This document shows, in pieces, positions 14,650 to 26,349 of a stretch of 64,000 nucleotides of DNA. Each line of letters begins with the position of its first letter. Position 1 is the first letter of the stretch. The translations under genes and the position numbers were made by a program. This DNA comes from Eublepharis macularius (Eukaryota > Chordata > Lepidosauria > Squamata > Eublepharidae). The stretch spans positions 95,573,001-95,637,000 of the forward strand of contig NC_072800.1 of the NCBI RefSeq assembly GCF_028583425.1. Reading direction: 5' to 3'. Under the pieces are notes generated by a model. It saw nothing but the letters and a program-made list of their open reading frames with translations, was not told where the DNA came from and ran no database searches.

Positions 14650-17600
14650 CTGCGGGACAAGAAACGGGCGTTAGCGGCCGGCCGCGCCCTTCCCCTCCCC
14701 GGAGCGCGCCCGGCCGGCGAACTCGGGCCCAGCTGGGCGGCAGTCCGAAGGCCGCCGGGCAGCCGCACGGAGCCGCCGCGGCCTCGGGCCCGGTGCGGTG
14801 CGGTGCAAGCCGGCTGGGCCGCGCCAGACCCGCGCGCCGCTTTGGCGGCCCCGGCCTCTCCTCCCAGCGAAGGAACGGGCGCTTCTGCAGCCGCGACGGC
14901 CGAAAGCCCCGGCCCGGCCCAGACGAGGCCTGGGCGGCAGCGCTGCCGGCTCCTCGGCGGGGGAAGGCCTTCGAGGGGCCTCCGGGCCTCGCCGGGCGAC
15001 TTCCCGCTTCCGCGCCGTGGCCTGCGGGCGCCCGCGGCCTTCTCTGCTCCTGCGCGAGGCCCCGGAAGACGGGCTGAGGGCGCCCGGGCGGCCCAGCGCC
15101 GCCGGCCTTCGGGGGTCTCCGGGAACGCCACCCGTGGGCACGGGCCCCTCGCCCTCCCGGCAGGACTGGCCCGCCTCCGCTGGCATCCTGCGGCCCACCG
15201 GCCCTGGGCAGGCCCGCAAGCGGGGCGGGAGGGCCACAGCCCGGCCGTGTTGCCGCCTCCCCGCCCCCGCCCCCGCCCCCACGCCGCGGTAGACTGCCTC
15301 TGAACAGGGAGGGTCTGCCCCGAGGGGCCGCGCTGGCTGTGACCGGCCTTCCGGAGCGGCTCATCCCGAGCCCAGCCGGTCGGCCCCTCTTCTGGCGCAT
15401 TGGCTCCAGCTTTGGGGGGAGGGGCAGAGGCCCAGGAGCCCCCCCCCAGGACCCCGAAGCCGGTTTGGTGTAGCGGTGAAGAGCGGCGGTTTGATCCCCC
15501 ACCCCTCGCTTGGAGCCAGCCGGGGGACCTCGGGGCAGTCGCAGCTCTCTCAGAGCTCTCTCAGCCCCACCCACCTCCCAGGGTGATTATTGTTGTGGGG
15601 GTAATTATGACAACAACGCACTTTGTAAACCGCGCTGAGTGGGCGGTTTATACATGGAATGTTACTAGTATTATGTTATTATAAGGAAACAGCCTCCCCC
15701 GGGACTTGTGGCCATGGAGGCTGCTCTGGGAAGAGGCCGCACCCTTCCCGGAGAAGCCTTGGTGCGTCTGAGCAAACCAGGGGCCTGCGTGAGGGTCCCA
15801 GGACCCCCCTCCCGATCTCAAAAAAATGGAGGGGCTGAAGATTCAGGATTATCCCAAAATCCGCCTCCGGGGAGGCAGAACCGTCCAGGAACGGTGGCAG
15901 CTCCTTCCTGTCCACTTCGTCCTTCGACACCCCCCACCCCCCACCCCGCAACTGACCCTCCTCGCCCAGTAAAATACACTCCCGATTTCAGCACATGGGT
16001 GAACTAGGGATGGAGAGACAGACCATCCATGCTCAGAGGCACAGGTCCTTACAATGTTGTCCCTGGCCTTTGTTTGTGGCCAGCACTCCCCCTTCTATTT
16101 CTATAACAAAGATGCAGCAACAGAACGCAAGGGTGTCTCCCATCTCAGAAAGGGCCAGGGGTGCCTCTGTGGCATCTGCTCCTGTGGGGTGGCTGAGGAA
16201 GGCGGTGGGTTTTTCTTCAGATTCTGTGTGTGTGTGTGTGTGTGTGTGCGCGGGCGCGCGTGCCATCTTACCAGGATGAGCATGGAGTCCTGTGGCCATC
16301 AGTTGCCCTACTCACCCGCGTTTGGGAGCCCCTTCCTCTGCCTGGGCGGGAAGTCTCAGCCCCACACCAGCACCCCACACAGCTGCTTGGTATAGGGCAG
16401 CCCCTAGTGGCCACAAGGAAGTTTACAGCCAGGCCACAAACTGACACCTGAAGAGCTGTGTGCGCCTTATGTGGCTACAAGTGGCTTGTGCACAATATGT
16501 CCCCAAGGTGGTTCTTGTGTCCAGCCCTGAGCAGTGCTCCATCCCCAAGTTTTTCACCTGGAATTTGTGTCTCATAGAAGCGCAGTGACCATTCCGCCAT
16601 GTTCTCTCTTTCTGAATTAATCCTGCCCCTCCCCTCGAGAGCTCAGGCTGGTTAACATGGGTGGCTCCCCCTGCTCTATCCTTACAACAGCCCTGTGAGG
16701 TATACGAGGCAGAGAGAGGAAGCAATTGGCCCAGGGTCACCCAGGAACATCCTGACCGGGGCGGGCAGCAACCTGAGTCTTCTCAGTCCTGGGCCCACAG
16801 GAGAACCAGTAGAAAAAACTGCTGCTTAAGTTTTTTCGTGCTCAACATGTGTATCAAGAAAAAGCCGAAGGACTTTCTCAATGGAAAAACTGGGTAATTT
16901 CCATTGATTTTTCCCCCTTTTGCAATGAGCGAAATGAAAGTGTGGACACTTTATGTAAGAAAGTACAACATTAGGTAATGACGGGCTACTGTCTACTGTA
17001 AACATTTAAATAATTTTTGCAACGATGAATATGCTATCGAGCATTTAATAATACATTATTAAAGAGTTCCATTTTTTGTTTTATAAAATTTAACTTAATA
17101 TCCAAATACTCTGATAGTCCTAACTACTGTGACTGTATGAGAGTCCAAACAGAGTGCTTTCTACTTTCAACTACCTTCAGGGGTGTGGTGGGTTCCCCCT
17201 GCCCCCCGCCCCCACCGGCAGGCTTCAAGGAGCAGCTGGACGAATTCTTGTGGGGGAGGCTTTAGGCTGATCCTGCACTGGGCAGGGGGTTGGACTAGAT
17301 GGGCTGTAAGGCCCTTTCCAGTTCTAGGATTCTATACAATGTTTCTTAAAGAAACATTAAGACATTAATAATTTTAAATCAGTAAAAAATGTTTAGGCAT
17401 GGCAGGAAAGTAAGTATTGGATGTATTTCAGATTTTCCCCAAATTTTGTTTTTCTCTAGAAAAAGTGGGATTCCCCTCCCCCACGACTTCTCCATCTCTA
17501 CTCCAGCCGCTATTATGCCGCTCTTTTCACTATAAAAACCTCCCTTTTATCCTGTTTCTGAATCCTGAGTGCCCCCCCCGCCCCGTTCACACAGCACTGC

Positions 17601-20600
17601 AAATTCAAGCAGTCATAAAGGAGTTGCCTGAAAAAGACTTGCCCTAGAGAGAAGCCCCTGGCCACAGAGGGGCAAACAAACGGCAGGCATCCTCCAGGAA
17701 CAATCATAGCCTCCATGGACAGAAGAACCAGCCCAGCCTTTGCCCGTCACGCACGCAGCAGACGCAGTCCTTCTGTGCTGCTCTCCTTCGATGCTGGCAT
17801 GGTGCACCAAGCTGCCAGGAGGGATAGGCATAGGGAAATCATCCCCTGATCCATGTGGAACGAGCCACATAAGTGAGTCTGGCACCTGTGGTCCACACAG
17901 GTAAATCCAAGTAAGTGTTGCAGTTGCTCAGAGATGGAAGCAGGCCCAGAAAGAGGGGGGGCAGCAAAAGAGGGAGGGCAAGCCCCACAAGTGGGCAGTT
18001 GGCACGTCTCGACCAGCCCCGCCGCGGGGCTTGCAGTGCAAAGACCCCGCTGTGGGGGTCCTCATGCTCCCCCCAGTGCAGACTGCCCTCTGTCTGACTG
18101 CTCAGGAGAGACCAGGTTCTGCATGGACAGCCTCGCGCGCTGTGGGCTGGTGAGTCGGCACTCAGCTCACAGGTCCAGCCACCTCAGGGCCACTCCTCTG
18201 ATGGGTCTTGGGTGGAGGGGCCTGCTGCTGGAGTTCCTTTTAACTGGAGACTACAAGGGGGGGTCAGCTGGGGTTGAACCTAGAATGAGCTCCTTTCCAA
18301 TGGAAATGCCTCCACACTTAGTTTACTGGCTTGACAAAGTACCACTCACTCAGATTTCTGAATTATTCAACCATTGGGTTAGAGGTGGGACACAGGTCAC
18401 TTTGTGGCGATGTTTCCAAGTGCAGGAGCATGGAGCACCATGTGCCCCACAGGGAGTTTTCAGAAGGTGGCTCCAAATCCCTTCTCTCCCGCACCCAAAG
18501 AACTCTCTGCCCCTGTTGTGGGCAGAGTCTTCTGCTGCAAAGGCTACCCCATCTCGGGTGACAAGAGTCTTATCCCATCCCACCCGCCTCCCACCCCACA
18601 CACAGAGCAAGGGGGACAGTGGAGGCATACCATGTGCATGACTAGATCCCCATGTGGTAAGAGAAGAGCTTGGCATGAGGCGTGCCCACGCACCTAATAT
18701 AGCTGGTCTTGGTGCCGATTTCCACCCATGCTGAGAAATGCCAGAATGGGTGCTGCTCTGGTGCTATTGCTGCTGTTCTCCAGCAAGCAGAGGTTTGGGG
18801 TGCCATTGGCCAAGGCAGCTCTCATCCTTGGGGCTGAGCAGGGGCAGGGATGGTGCTTGGATGCAGAAATGTGTTCCTTTCGTTTTACCTTTCCTCATTG
18901 CGGGGCCTGGGGGCAGAGAGGTTCCTTGGACAAACACAGTAAAGTTGCTCTGTTCAGAGAAGGGTCTGCATGATCCGCATTGGTCATATGAATCCAGGGA
19001 AAGATGACCATTAGAGGCCCTGCAACCATGCTGTGGCACCCTCTCTCCTGTCCTCTTGTGCCAAACTCTGGTTACCACTAACTAGCCCCTGATGCCAAGC
19101 AGTCTGCCTAGCAGCACAAGCATCAGCCAGCCAAGAGAGCTGGCGGCAACAGCCCCACCCCACTCAAGCATGCTTCCTCGGAAGGAGCTCGGGACACACA
19201 AGGGGGGACCCCACCTGACCCTCAGGCACAGCCCACCTCAGTGAGGCCCCCCGAGACTCCCTGATCTTGGCCCCCTGACAGAGGGGCTTGCTCCAGGTCC
19301 CTTGTTTAAAAGTGGGCAAGCAGTGTGTGTGTGGGGGGGGGAGGTATTCCTCGCCTTCAGTGCCCTCCCATCCTATCCAAAGGTGCTTGACCTGTACCCT
19401 GTCAGGCAGAGAGGGACGGGGCAGCCACAGAATCCAAGCCCCCCCCCCACTCCGTGGCAGCCACTTGGCTCCAATGGCATTTGGAGCAGCAGTGGAAAGT
19501 GGCGGGACGGGAGCTGCTGCTGCCACCCGGTGCTCCAGCGCCATTCCTAGGGGGGTCCCTTCAATCCGGAGCTCGGAAGTTTGGGATTTCTTTTCTGTAT
19601 CTCAGCTGCCTCCAACTTTTTGAACAGCAAGAGCAGAGCACAAATATTCCAAATACATAGATAGGTGTTTCCTAATAAAGAGCAGGCCTTTACCCAACTA
19701 AGGCTTCATAGTTGATAAATTATCTGCATCTCACCCAATTAATTTATTATGTTGAAAACCATTTTTGTTCACCGAGTCCTCGCTGTAGAGCATTTCTGAA
19801 ATACAGAAGGGTCAGCTCAGGTACTTTTTAGCAGGACTGTTGAAATATTGCTTCTTTCCCCCTTTCATCCTTTGCTATGGCTGACCCATCAGAACCAAGA
19901 GCCACAGAGACTGGAACCACCAGCTGGCACTCTGGACCCTGCCCAGTAAAAGTCGCCAAGCTTCCCAGCAGCCATGGGCACAGATGCCAGCCCCTCTTTT
20001 CTTGCCTGCAACCAGAGGCCTTAACCCAAGCTCAGCTTCCACGGCTCTTTCACCTAAGGACACCAACTGGGCTTTGCCATCCTCAGGAAGAGACGTTTCC
20101 ATTTCATTTTGCACCTTGCCACGGACTCGGAGCTTGCCGTGGCCTGTTCTGGGAGCTGCTTTCATGTGCTTGCCGAGGCAAATCCAAAATTTATTGAAAG
20201 CAGAACTTTCACGAAGTGGTTCCATTGGACTTCTGAGACTGGGACCTCTGGGATCTGGGCTGAGAACTGCAAGTCAGACCAGCCTGTGGCTAGCAAAAGC
20301 TGTTCTGTAAGGCGGGGGGGGGGGGGAGGCAGCAGGAGGCCCCGGAGGCCACGCAGCCCGAACAGGCCCCCTGGGGAGCCGAGGCAGTGGCAGCGCTTCC
20401 CAGGGGCCGGAGGTCTTCCAGGGAGACGGGGGCGGGCGGCGGGACGGGCTCTGGTGCCAAGGCTCGGCTTCCTTCGCACCGAAGCACCAGCCCAGCCCAG
20501 CGCCCACGCTGGCTCTTGGCCGCTGCCCAGAGGCGGGAGTAGAAGGGAAGCCGAGCAGGAAAGAGGCCGCCTCGGGCGACGCGGCGCGGCGGGCTTCCCT

Positions 20601-21713
20601 GCCCCGGCCCCGAGCCGGCGGGCCCCTGCCTGGCGCACCCCGCCACTCCTAGCACCATGGACAGATCCTCCGCCGCGCTAGCCCCGGCTCAGCTCCTGCG
20701 GCTGCAGACAGGAACCGATCGAGCGGGCCGGGCCGGCAAGGACCCGGGGCCGAGGGCAGGCGGGCCCTCCGCCCTGGCGCTGCGCTGCAGAGCCGCTCAA
20801 GGGCTCGACGGCGCAGCGGCAGAGGGAGCAGCGGTCCTCCGCCGGGAGGGAGCCCGGAGCGGCCTGGCCGGGCCCCGCTGGGAAGGCGAGCGGGCCGGCG
20901 GGGCCACGGCTCGGGCTCCCCCGGGGGAGCGGGACGTGTGCTCCCGCCGCCGGCTCGGCCCTTCGTCTCCCTCGTTGCTGGTGCCCGGCTCGGGAGGAAA
21001 CTTTCCTAGCTGGAGAAAAGTTTCCGCAAGTCCCCGGCCCGGCCGAGGCTCCCGCGCTGGGGTCGTTGCCCGTCGGCGCCGCTTCTTTTCGCGGGCAGCC
21101 CCGCCTGCCTCCGGCGGCCAAGGCGCGCGGCCCGGGTCTGCTGGCGGGCGGGGGAGAGCGCGAGGGAGCCCGCCGCCGCCGCCGCCGCCGCCGCCGCCCC
21201 CCCCCCAGCCTGCCCGCGCCCAGGTGCCCCTGCTGCGTCCCTACCTGCCAGGTGCGGGAAGGGCTCCGGGAAGTGGAGGGGCGGCTCGGGGGGGGCTTTG
21301 TCCCGGCCGGCGGGCAGCTCGTCGCTCTCCAGGCTGTCAGCGGCGCTCCGTCGGCGGCAGGGCGGCTCGGCGTTGCCTCGGCCGGTGGCCGGCAGCTCTT
21401 GCGCTGGGTAGAAGCCGTCGGGGGCCTCCCCGAAGCTGGGCAGGGCCGTGGTGAGCGCCACCATGGACGGGACGGCTTGGCCGAGGCTGGCGCAGAAGGA
21501 GTTGGTGAGGCGGCCGGCGAAGGAGGCCAGCGGAGCCAGCGGCGGGAGCCCGGCAGCCGTCTGCAGCGGCCCGTGGGGGAGGACGAGCGGCCGGTAGGGC
21601 ATGAACATCGGGTAGCCGGTGTAGAGCAGGGGGCCGGAGCGCGGGGCGGGCGGGGAGTGCCCGATGAGCGAGTCGATCGAGAAGGCGGCGCCTTGCCCCG
21701 TCGGTCTCTGCAT
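14093..21713 (-). CDS. GBX1: GBX1, gastrulation brain homeobox 1 (two exons, complete)
   Basis: A homeodomain transcription factor of the GBX family, nuclear, expressed in developing brain and spinal cord (family knowledge). The CDS is exon 1 21713-21245 and exon 2 14649-14093, giving 341 residues against roughly 360 in mammals. The start [18 protein letters not shown] is the family N-terminus, with an engrailed-homology-like FSIDSLIG. The exon junction rebuilds [14 protein letters not shown], a GBX1 signature. The homeodomain (about residues 239-298) has [19 protein letters not shown] in helix 1 and [13 protein letters not shown] in helix 3. The C-terminus [20 protein letters not shown] is conserved. 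An alanine/glycine/glutamate-rich spacer (about 172-236) is low complexity. The intron is 6.6 kb. GBX2 is excluded by the N-terminal details and by the AGAP3/ASB10 neighbours. Confidence 0.96.
15458..15681 (+). mobile_element. tRNA-derived SINE, Sauria type (part of head missing)
   Basis: The GCCGGTTTGGTGTAGCGGTG head is joined directly to the GGTTTGATCCCCC B-box region, so the CAGGACTCTAATCTGGAG part seen in other copies is absent. The body and tail match the other copies. It lies in the GBX1 intron. Confidence 0.8.
16225..16250. repeat. (TG)n microsatellite in the GBX1 intron
   Basis: About 12 TG units followed by a CG-rich GCGCG stretch. Confidence 0.9.
16635..16770 (-). mobile_element. 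MIR-like ancient SINE/LINE tail fragment
   Basis: ACAACAGCCCTGTGAGGTA and GGCCCAGGGTCACCCAGGAA are the hallmarks of MIR/CORE-SINE 3' regions. Old and short. Confidence 0.55.
17180..17337 (+). mobile_element. CR1 LINE 3' end
   Basis: CAGGGGGTTGGACTAGATGG and TTCCAGTTCTAGGATTCTATA are the CR1 3' terminus in forward orientation. Confidence 0.7.
21245..21713 (-). CDS. GBX1: GBX1 exon 1
   Basis: It opens at ATG (21713-21711) in the context GGCGGCCATGCAG and closes at donor CTGGCAG/GTAGGG. It encodes 156 codons plus one base, with the proline-rich [20 protein letters not shown] segment and [19 protein letters not shown] typical of GBX proteins. Confidence 0.95.
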
Positions 21714-22166
21714 GGCCGCCGCTCGGAGAGCAGGGACTGCCGGCCAGGAGGCCCGGCCGGGGCGCCGCCGGGCGCCGGGCACCGCGCCGGGCGTTCCTGG
21801 GCTCCAGTCCCCGGGCAGCGGCGGGCTGCAAGCCTCGTCGAGTTCGGCGCGCCTTCCCCACGCTGGCGGAGCCCCCGCCTGGGCTCTCCTCCCCTCTGCC
21901 TCGCTCGGCGCTTCTTTGGCGCTGTCTGCCGAGGGGGCGGGCGGGAGGCGGGCGGGCGGGCGGGAGGCCGAGGGGAGGGGCGGCGGGCGGGCGGGAGGGC
22001 GTCGCCCTGCGCCGGCCTCATCCATCTTCCTCAGATTCCGCTTGAGTGCCCACCAGAGCCGCCCGCCCAGCGCCGGCCCCGGAGCTGCCGCGGGTTCCCA
22101 CTGGAGCCACCGAGGGGGCCCCTGGGCCGGCGCCGCCCCTCCCGCCCCATCGGCTATTCTGCCTGG

Positions 22167-22186
22167 TGATTGATGGTTGCCAATTA
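22167..22186 (-). promoter_or_regulatory. clustered TGATTGAT, CCAAT and CAATTA motifs upstream of GBX1
   Basis: TGATTGAT (22167-22174) fits the PBX-HOX consensus TGATNNAT; CCAAT lies at 22180-22184 and overlaps a homeodomain-type CAATTA (22181-22186). They are about 450-470 bp upstream of the GBX1 ATG. Function is inferred. Confidence 0.4.
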
Positions 22187-24139
22187 CCGGCCGGGCGCAC
22201 AAGGGGCTTTTGTCGGGCGGGGCGGGCGGGACCAGCTGCTCCCCAGACGCAGAGGAGCGGCCGGGCTCCGAGCCAGGGACGCCCCGTCGCTTCCCGGCCG
22301 GAGCCCGGGCTGACCTCGGAGCCGCTGGCCTGACTGCTTAGCCCCGAGGGGGTCGCGCGCGGTCCCGGAGCCGCCCAGCCCGCGGCCTGCCTGCCTCCCG
22401 CGGCGCGAGCAGCGCTCCCCTCCCAGGCCCTCGAGCGGGCCCGCCTCCCCCATTTGGCCGAGGAATGTGACCTCCCCGCCCCGCCCCGCCCCGCCCCGCC
22501 CGCTCTGCCCTCCCCGGAAGAAGGGCCGCCTGGCCGCCGGGCCGCCTAGGAGCTGGCGGGAGCTCCTGGAGCCTGCGAGGAGGGGTCGAGGGCAGCCGCT
22601 CCTCCTCCGGTGCCCTCCCGGCGCGGTCCACTCCGGCTCCGGAGCCGTCGAGGGTGCGGAGGGCCGGCCACGCGGCCAAGGGCGACTCTCGCGTGGGGCC
22701 GCGCTGCGAAGCAAGGGTGCCGCGGAACCACTCCAGCCGGCCGGTCGAGCCCAGCCGCCTGGACGCCGCGCGGGAGGGGCGGGCGGGCGGCTCCTGCCTG
22801 TTGCAGCCCCGTCCTTCCTTCTCCGCAGGGGCCTCACTCCCCGCCCCGGGGCAGCCACCTGGGAGCGGGCCAGGCCAGACCCGCCCGCGCGCAGCCAGAG
22901 AGCGCGACCCTGGGCGGCTCTCGGGCTGGGGCCGGCACGCCCTCCCCGCTTTGGCTCTGCAGGTACCGACGGGGCGCGCCCCCCATCCCGGCTCGCTCGT
23001 GCTCGTGGCCGGTGCCCCGGAGGGCAAGCGGGCCCCCGCCACGCACCCGGCCTGGCCCGGTCTGTCTGCCGCTTGGGAAGGGTCCGGAGCCCGGCCGCCC
23101 CCTCGGAAGCAGGGCGGAGGCCCCCGCCGCCGTTTCCTCGCGGGCGGCAGGGGCCCGGCCGGGGGCTGCTCTCTCGGCCTCCCGGCGTGGCGGTGCGAGA
23201 GAGGCGCCGACCGGCGGGCTCGAGGGCTGTCCCGGGCCCCTCTCGGGAAGGGCAACCCCTCAGGCGAAGGAGCGGCGTTTGGCCGCCAGACCGCGGGAAG
23301 GACTCGGGGCCGGGCCCCTGCCCGCCCGCCCTCCTGTCCAGGGCGCCGTGGCGGAGGGCCAGGAGTGCCCTGGGGCTGGGGGGCAGCGGCGAGCCCCAAG
23401 GCAGGCGAGCTGAAGCGGCCCCAGCCGGGCGCGCCCCTCACTGGATGTCCCGGCTGGTAATCCCCGGCGCGACCCGCCTTGAGCCTCAGGGGACAGGCGG
23501 CCGGGAGGAAGGGCCGTCCCAGGAACGAGGAAACAAGCCGCCGCCCCCCCCCCAACACACGCACGCCCCGGCCCCGCGTTCTCAAGGCTGACTTGGGGCA
23601 CCAGGCCCTGGAGGGGGCAGCCGCCGCTGGTTTCAGCGGGAATCGCGCGGCTTCCTTCTCCACCCTCAACCCCCGTCAATCCGGATGGAACTGCCCCGAA
23701 CTGCGCCCCGATTTCAGCCGGCCGGGAGAAAGCCTCTCCCCCCCCCCGCCCACCCCTTCGGGCAATGATAATGAAATGTCGCACTGGGGAGGGGGGCGTA
23801 GAGCTGAGCCCCCTCCGGGATCCTGAAGCTGTTTAGATGGAGCACAACGAGGAGGCCACTGAACCCCCCACCCCTTCCTTGACTTGTGGCTGCGCTTCGT
23901 CCCCCCCCCCCCCTACTAGCCTGGGCGGCAGAAACTGGGTCTGGGTCCCGCTGCAGCTTGTTTTCTTCATTAAGCATCTTCTTGGATTCCTTCCTGTCCT
24001 GTTGGGGCCCTGAACCAATTCCGTAGTCATTTCGGTTGCTTCCAGTGGAACTCACCTGACCCCTTCCCCAAGTGGGGTGAAATTCCCGGGCTGCCTCCCT
24101 GGCTCCGAGGGGCCTTCCTCCCAAGCTGGCCGGCTGCTG

Positions 24140-24840
24140 TGCCTGTCAGGCATTTTATTGCCTGACATTTTAATTCCACCCCATTAAGTCCCTTACAGGG
24201 TAGAGAGTTGTACTTTCTGGACACTCTTCAAGGGCAGCCCCACACACAGTGCACTGCAGTAATCTAATTTAGATGTTAACCAGGCATGCACCAAAATGGC
24301 CAGATCTTTTCTGCCCAGGGAAGACCACAGCTTCTTCACCGGCTGAAGCAGACAGAAGGGACCGCTGGCCACCACGGCCACCTGTCCATCCGTCAGAAAG
24401 CCCAGGCTGCAAGCCTGCTCTTCTGGGGGGACCGGGGCCCCATCCAGAACAGAAGACTGTTGGCACCTGGTCGGTCCACACTCCAGCAGCATCTCCATCT
24501 TGTCAGGATTGAGTTCCTTCATTTATTGGCCTTCATCCACTCCAAAACTGCCTCCAGCCACCCCTGCTACTTCTCCACATCCTCTCAGGGGTTTGCTGAA
24601 ACCGTGAGACAGAGCCCGGCATTGCCTGCAGATTGGTGATAACGCAGCCCACGTCTCTGGAAGGCCAGGGGGTTTATGTAGCTGTTGAAGGGCATGGGGG
24701 TGGGGGTGGGGAGATGGAACCTGGTGGGACCGCAGAGGCCACGGGCCCAAACAACGTCCACGCAACTCTTCATTTGGAAAGCTGCCTTCCAGGCTGGACA
24801 GAAACTACCACCAAATAGTGCTTCGGAATGGCTCTAGTGA
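24140..24840 (-). mobile_element. L2-type LINE fragment (reverse transcriptase C-terminal part)
   Basis: The minus strand encodes remnants such as AWLTSKLDYCSALCVGLPLK and LGRKDLAILVHAWL, matching the C-terminal region of L2-clade reverse transcriptases (LDYCNALYxGLP consensus). Broken and 5'-truncated. Confidence 0.7.
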
Positions 24841-25411
24841 GCGGTCCAGGAGAACTTCACAGGGTTGCCTCGACTCCCTCCACCTGCCTCCCAGCCCTGC
24901 TCACCCACCCACCGCACGTCTTTCCAGAGTCCCCCTCTCTCCTGCTGCCCCCTCCTCTCCCCCTCCCCAGAGAAAAAGAAACAATATGGGATGCAGCTAC
25001 AGGCCTCACGGTGCTTCTAGTCAAACGGGCAGATCCAGCCTAGTTACTTCTGGTCCAAAAGACAAAGGAAGTTGCATTTGGATTAGTTACCCTTCTGAAG
25101 TTAATAAACAGGAAATACACAACATTAACATCTACAAGACTGCGGAAAGCTAAAGTGTGTGGGGAACATCAGGAGAAGCGTTAGTTCCCCTTGCTCATAA
25201 AATCCAGTTCAGCTTAAAAATGGGACAGGCAAATACTTCCAAAATGAAAGTGGACTTTATATGCCACGACACACAAGTGCAGCTGTGTTCAAATATACTA
25301 AAAGCACAGCCAACACTCAGGCCTTGGACCAGTGGTTCTTTCTTGCCCAGAGGAATGCCCTGGTCTGAGGATGTTTAAATCCGGAGACCGGAGCCAGGAA
25401 TGAACAAAAGA
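24841..25411. other. unannotated interval
   Basis: No gene, RNA or recognisable repeat could be assigned with confidence in this 570-bp interval between an L2 fragment and the Penelope-like foldback. Confidence 0.4.
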
Positions 25412-25507
25412 GATCTCCCAACTGTATTGTCGAAGGCTTTCACTGCCGGAGAACGATGGTTGTTGTGGGTTTTCCGAGCTGTATTGCTGTGGTCTTGGCA
25501 TTGTGGT

Positions 25508-25550
25508 TCCTGACGTTTCGCCAGCAGCTGTGGCTGGCATCTTCAGAGGT
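25508..25550 (-). ncRNA. hammerhead-ribozyme-like core (left arm, reverse strand)
   Basis: The exact reverse complement of the right-arm core, with the same CUGAAGA, stem II and GAAAC-GUC elements. Confidence 0.65.
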
Positions 25551-25610
25551 GTAGCACCAAAAGACAGAGATCTGACGTGACACTGAGAGATCTCTGTCTT
25601 TTGGTGCTAC

Positions 25611-25653
25611 ACCTCTGAAGATGCCAGCCACAGCTGCTGGCGAAACGTCAGGA
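25611..25653 (+). ncRNA. hammerhead-ribozyme-like core (right arm)
   Basis: CUGAAGA (25615-25621, fitting CUGANGA) is followed by a 6-bp stem GCCAGC/GCTGGC (25623-25628 with 25636-25641), then GAA and AC (25642-25646) and GUC (25647-25649). Stem I is CCU (25612-25614) with AGG (25650-25652). Stem III is minimal (AC/GU, no loop), the form that is active mainly as a dimer. Confidence 0.65.
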
Positions 25654-25720
25654 ACCACAATGCTAAGACCATGGCTATACGGCCCGGAAAATCCGCAACA
25701 ACCATTGATCTCCCAACTGT

Positions 25721-26235
25721 TAAAGGATTTTTAAGACCTCTTTCTAAAAACCTTGTTGTGACACACAAATACTAAGATAACCTTGCTCTAGTGTCACAAG
25801 TCTTCCTCCTGAGATACCCTGCAGGTCAGCTAGGTCTCAGGTAGGTGAGAAGGGGTCACTGAGCAAAGTATACACATCCTCTTGTTCTGGTTATTATGAC
25901 TAAGATTTCAACTTGGACGAGCTTGTCCCCCGAAGTATAACAGAAATACAGCTCCAGCTTCTCAGGTGTTTGTAGAATTCATTTGTCGCTCAAGCTTGTC
26001 AGGTGCCGTGCATTCTGGGAAAGGCACTATTTTGCCTGATTCTGAAGGGGTGTTGTCTGTAGTAATCTTTTTGATCTTTTAGTTGGTAAACAATTAGCAA
26101 TTTTTCTGTAAACAATTAGTGTTAAGGTATATAAGATTATCTGATGTAACTGGTCTTTATACATATGAGCCTAAAAGAGGTAATATGTGTCTGGGTTCTA
26201 TCTGCAAACAATAAAACTCATTTCTCTTTATATAT
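25721..26235. other. AT-rich interval, unannotated
   Basis: AT-rich sequence without a recognisable gene. It includes ATCTTTTAGTTGGTAAACAA and an AATAAAACTC (about 26210) that look like an old repeat or a retroelement LTR tail, but I could not define ends. Confidence 0.3.
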
Positions 26236-26239
26236 CACT

Positions 26240-26349
26240 GTTTTTATTTTTATTTTTTTTATTTATGTAATTTATAGTCCATCTTTCTCACTGAAACTCA
26301 AGGCGGATTACACAGTATGAGATTAGTACAATCAGAATCAAGTACAATC
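26240..26349 (-). mobile_element. L2-type LINE 3' tail
   Basis: The complement of GTGAGAAAGATGGACTATAAA with an A-rich tail at 26240-26270. It is a second, more diverged copy of the tail seen at 26740. Confidence 0.6.

Larger units (their letters stand above)
13640..15320. promoter_or_regulatory. CpG island over GBX1 exon 2
   Basis: Dense CpG and very high GC run from just after the GBX1 3' end through exon 2 into the intron. Long open frames on both strands here are a by-product of GC richness. Intragenic CpG islands over homeobox exons are common in vertebrates. Confidence 0.7.
15682..20289 (-). other. GBX1 intron, middle part
   Basis: This part of the GBX1 intron (14650-21244) shows no coding sequence. 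It holds a TG microsatellite, a MIR-like remnant, an AT-rich block (16820-17170), a CR1 3' end (17180-17337) and a second AT-richer block (19640-19870). I see no further gene. Confidence 0.55.
20290..23600. promoter_or_regulatory. GBX1: CpG island / promoter region of GBX1
   Basis: A 3.3-kb GC- and CpG-rich block covers exon 1 and about 1.9 kb upstream. Near 22167-22186 an AT-richer island within it carries TGATTGAT (PBX/HOX-type) followed by CCAAT and CAATTA; see findings. Transcription starts cannot be placed from sequence alone. Confidence 0.75.
25426..25706. mobile_element. Penelope-like foldback element with hammerhead cores on both strands
   Basis: A 281-bp palindromic element is bounded by a 14-bp target duplication, GATCTCCCAACTGT (25412-25425 and 25707-25720). 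Two partial copies face each other, meeting near 25575-25590. Each arm carries the short conserved GCGAAACGTCAGG block and ends in the CCCGGAAAA..CAACAACCA segment typical of Penelope-like tails in lizards. Inverted partial copies are common for this retroelement class. The family name is from memory, not a search. Confidence 0.7.

Noticed and set aside
13704-15574. Long antisense and alternative frames over GBX1 exon 2
   Set aside because: Shadows of the GC-rich homeobox exon; only the minus frame with the homeodomain and proper splice sites is real.
20657-23669. Many open frames of 200-440 codons around GBX1 exon 1 and its promoter
   Set aside because: CpG-island composition effect; no domains, and they overlap each other on both strands.
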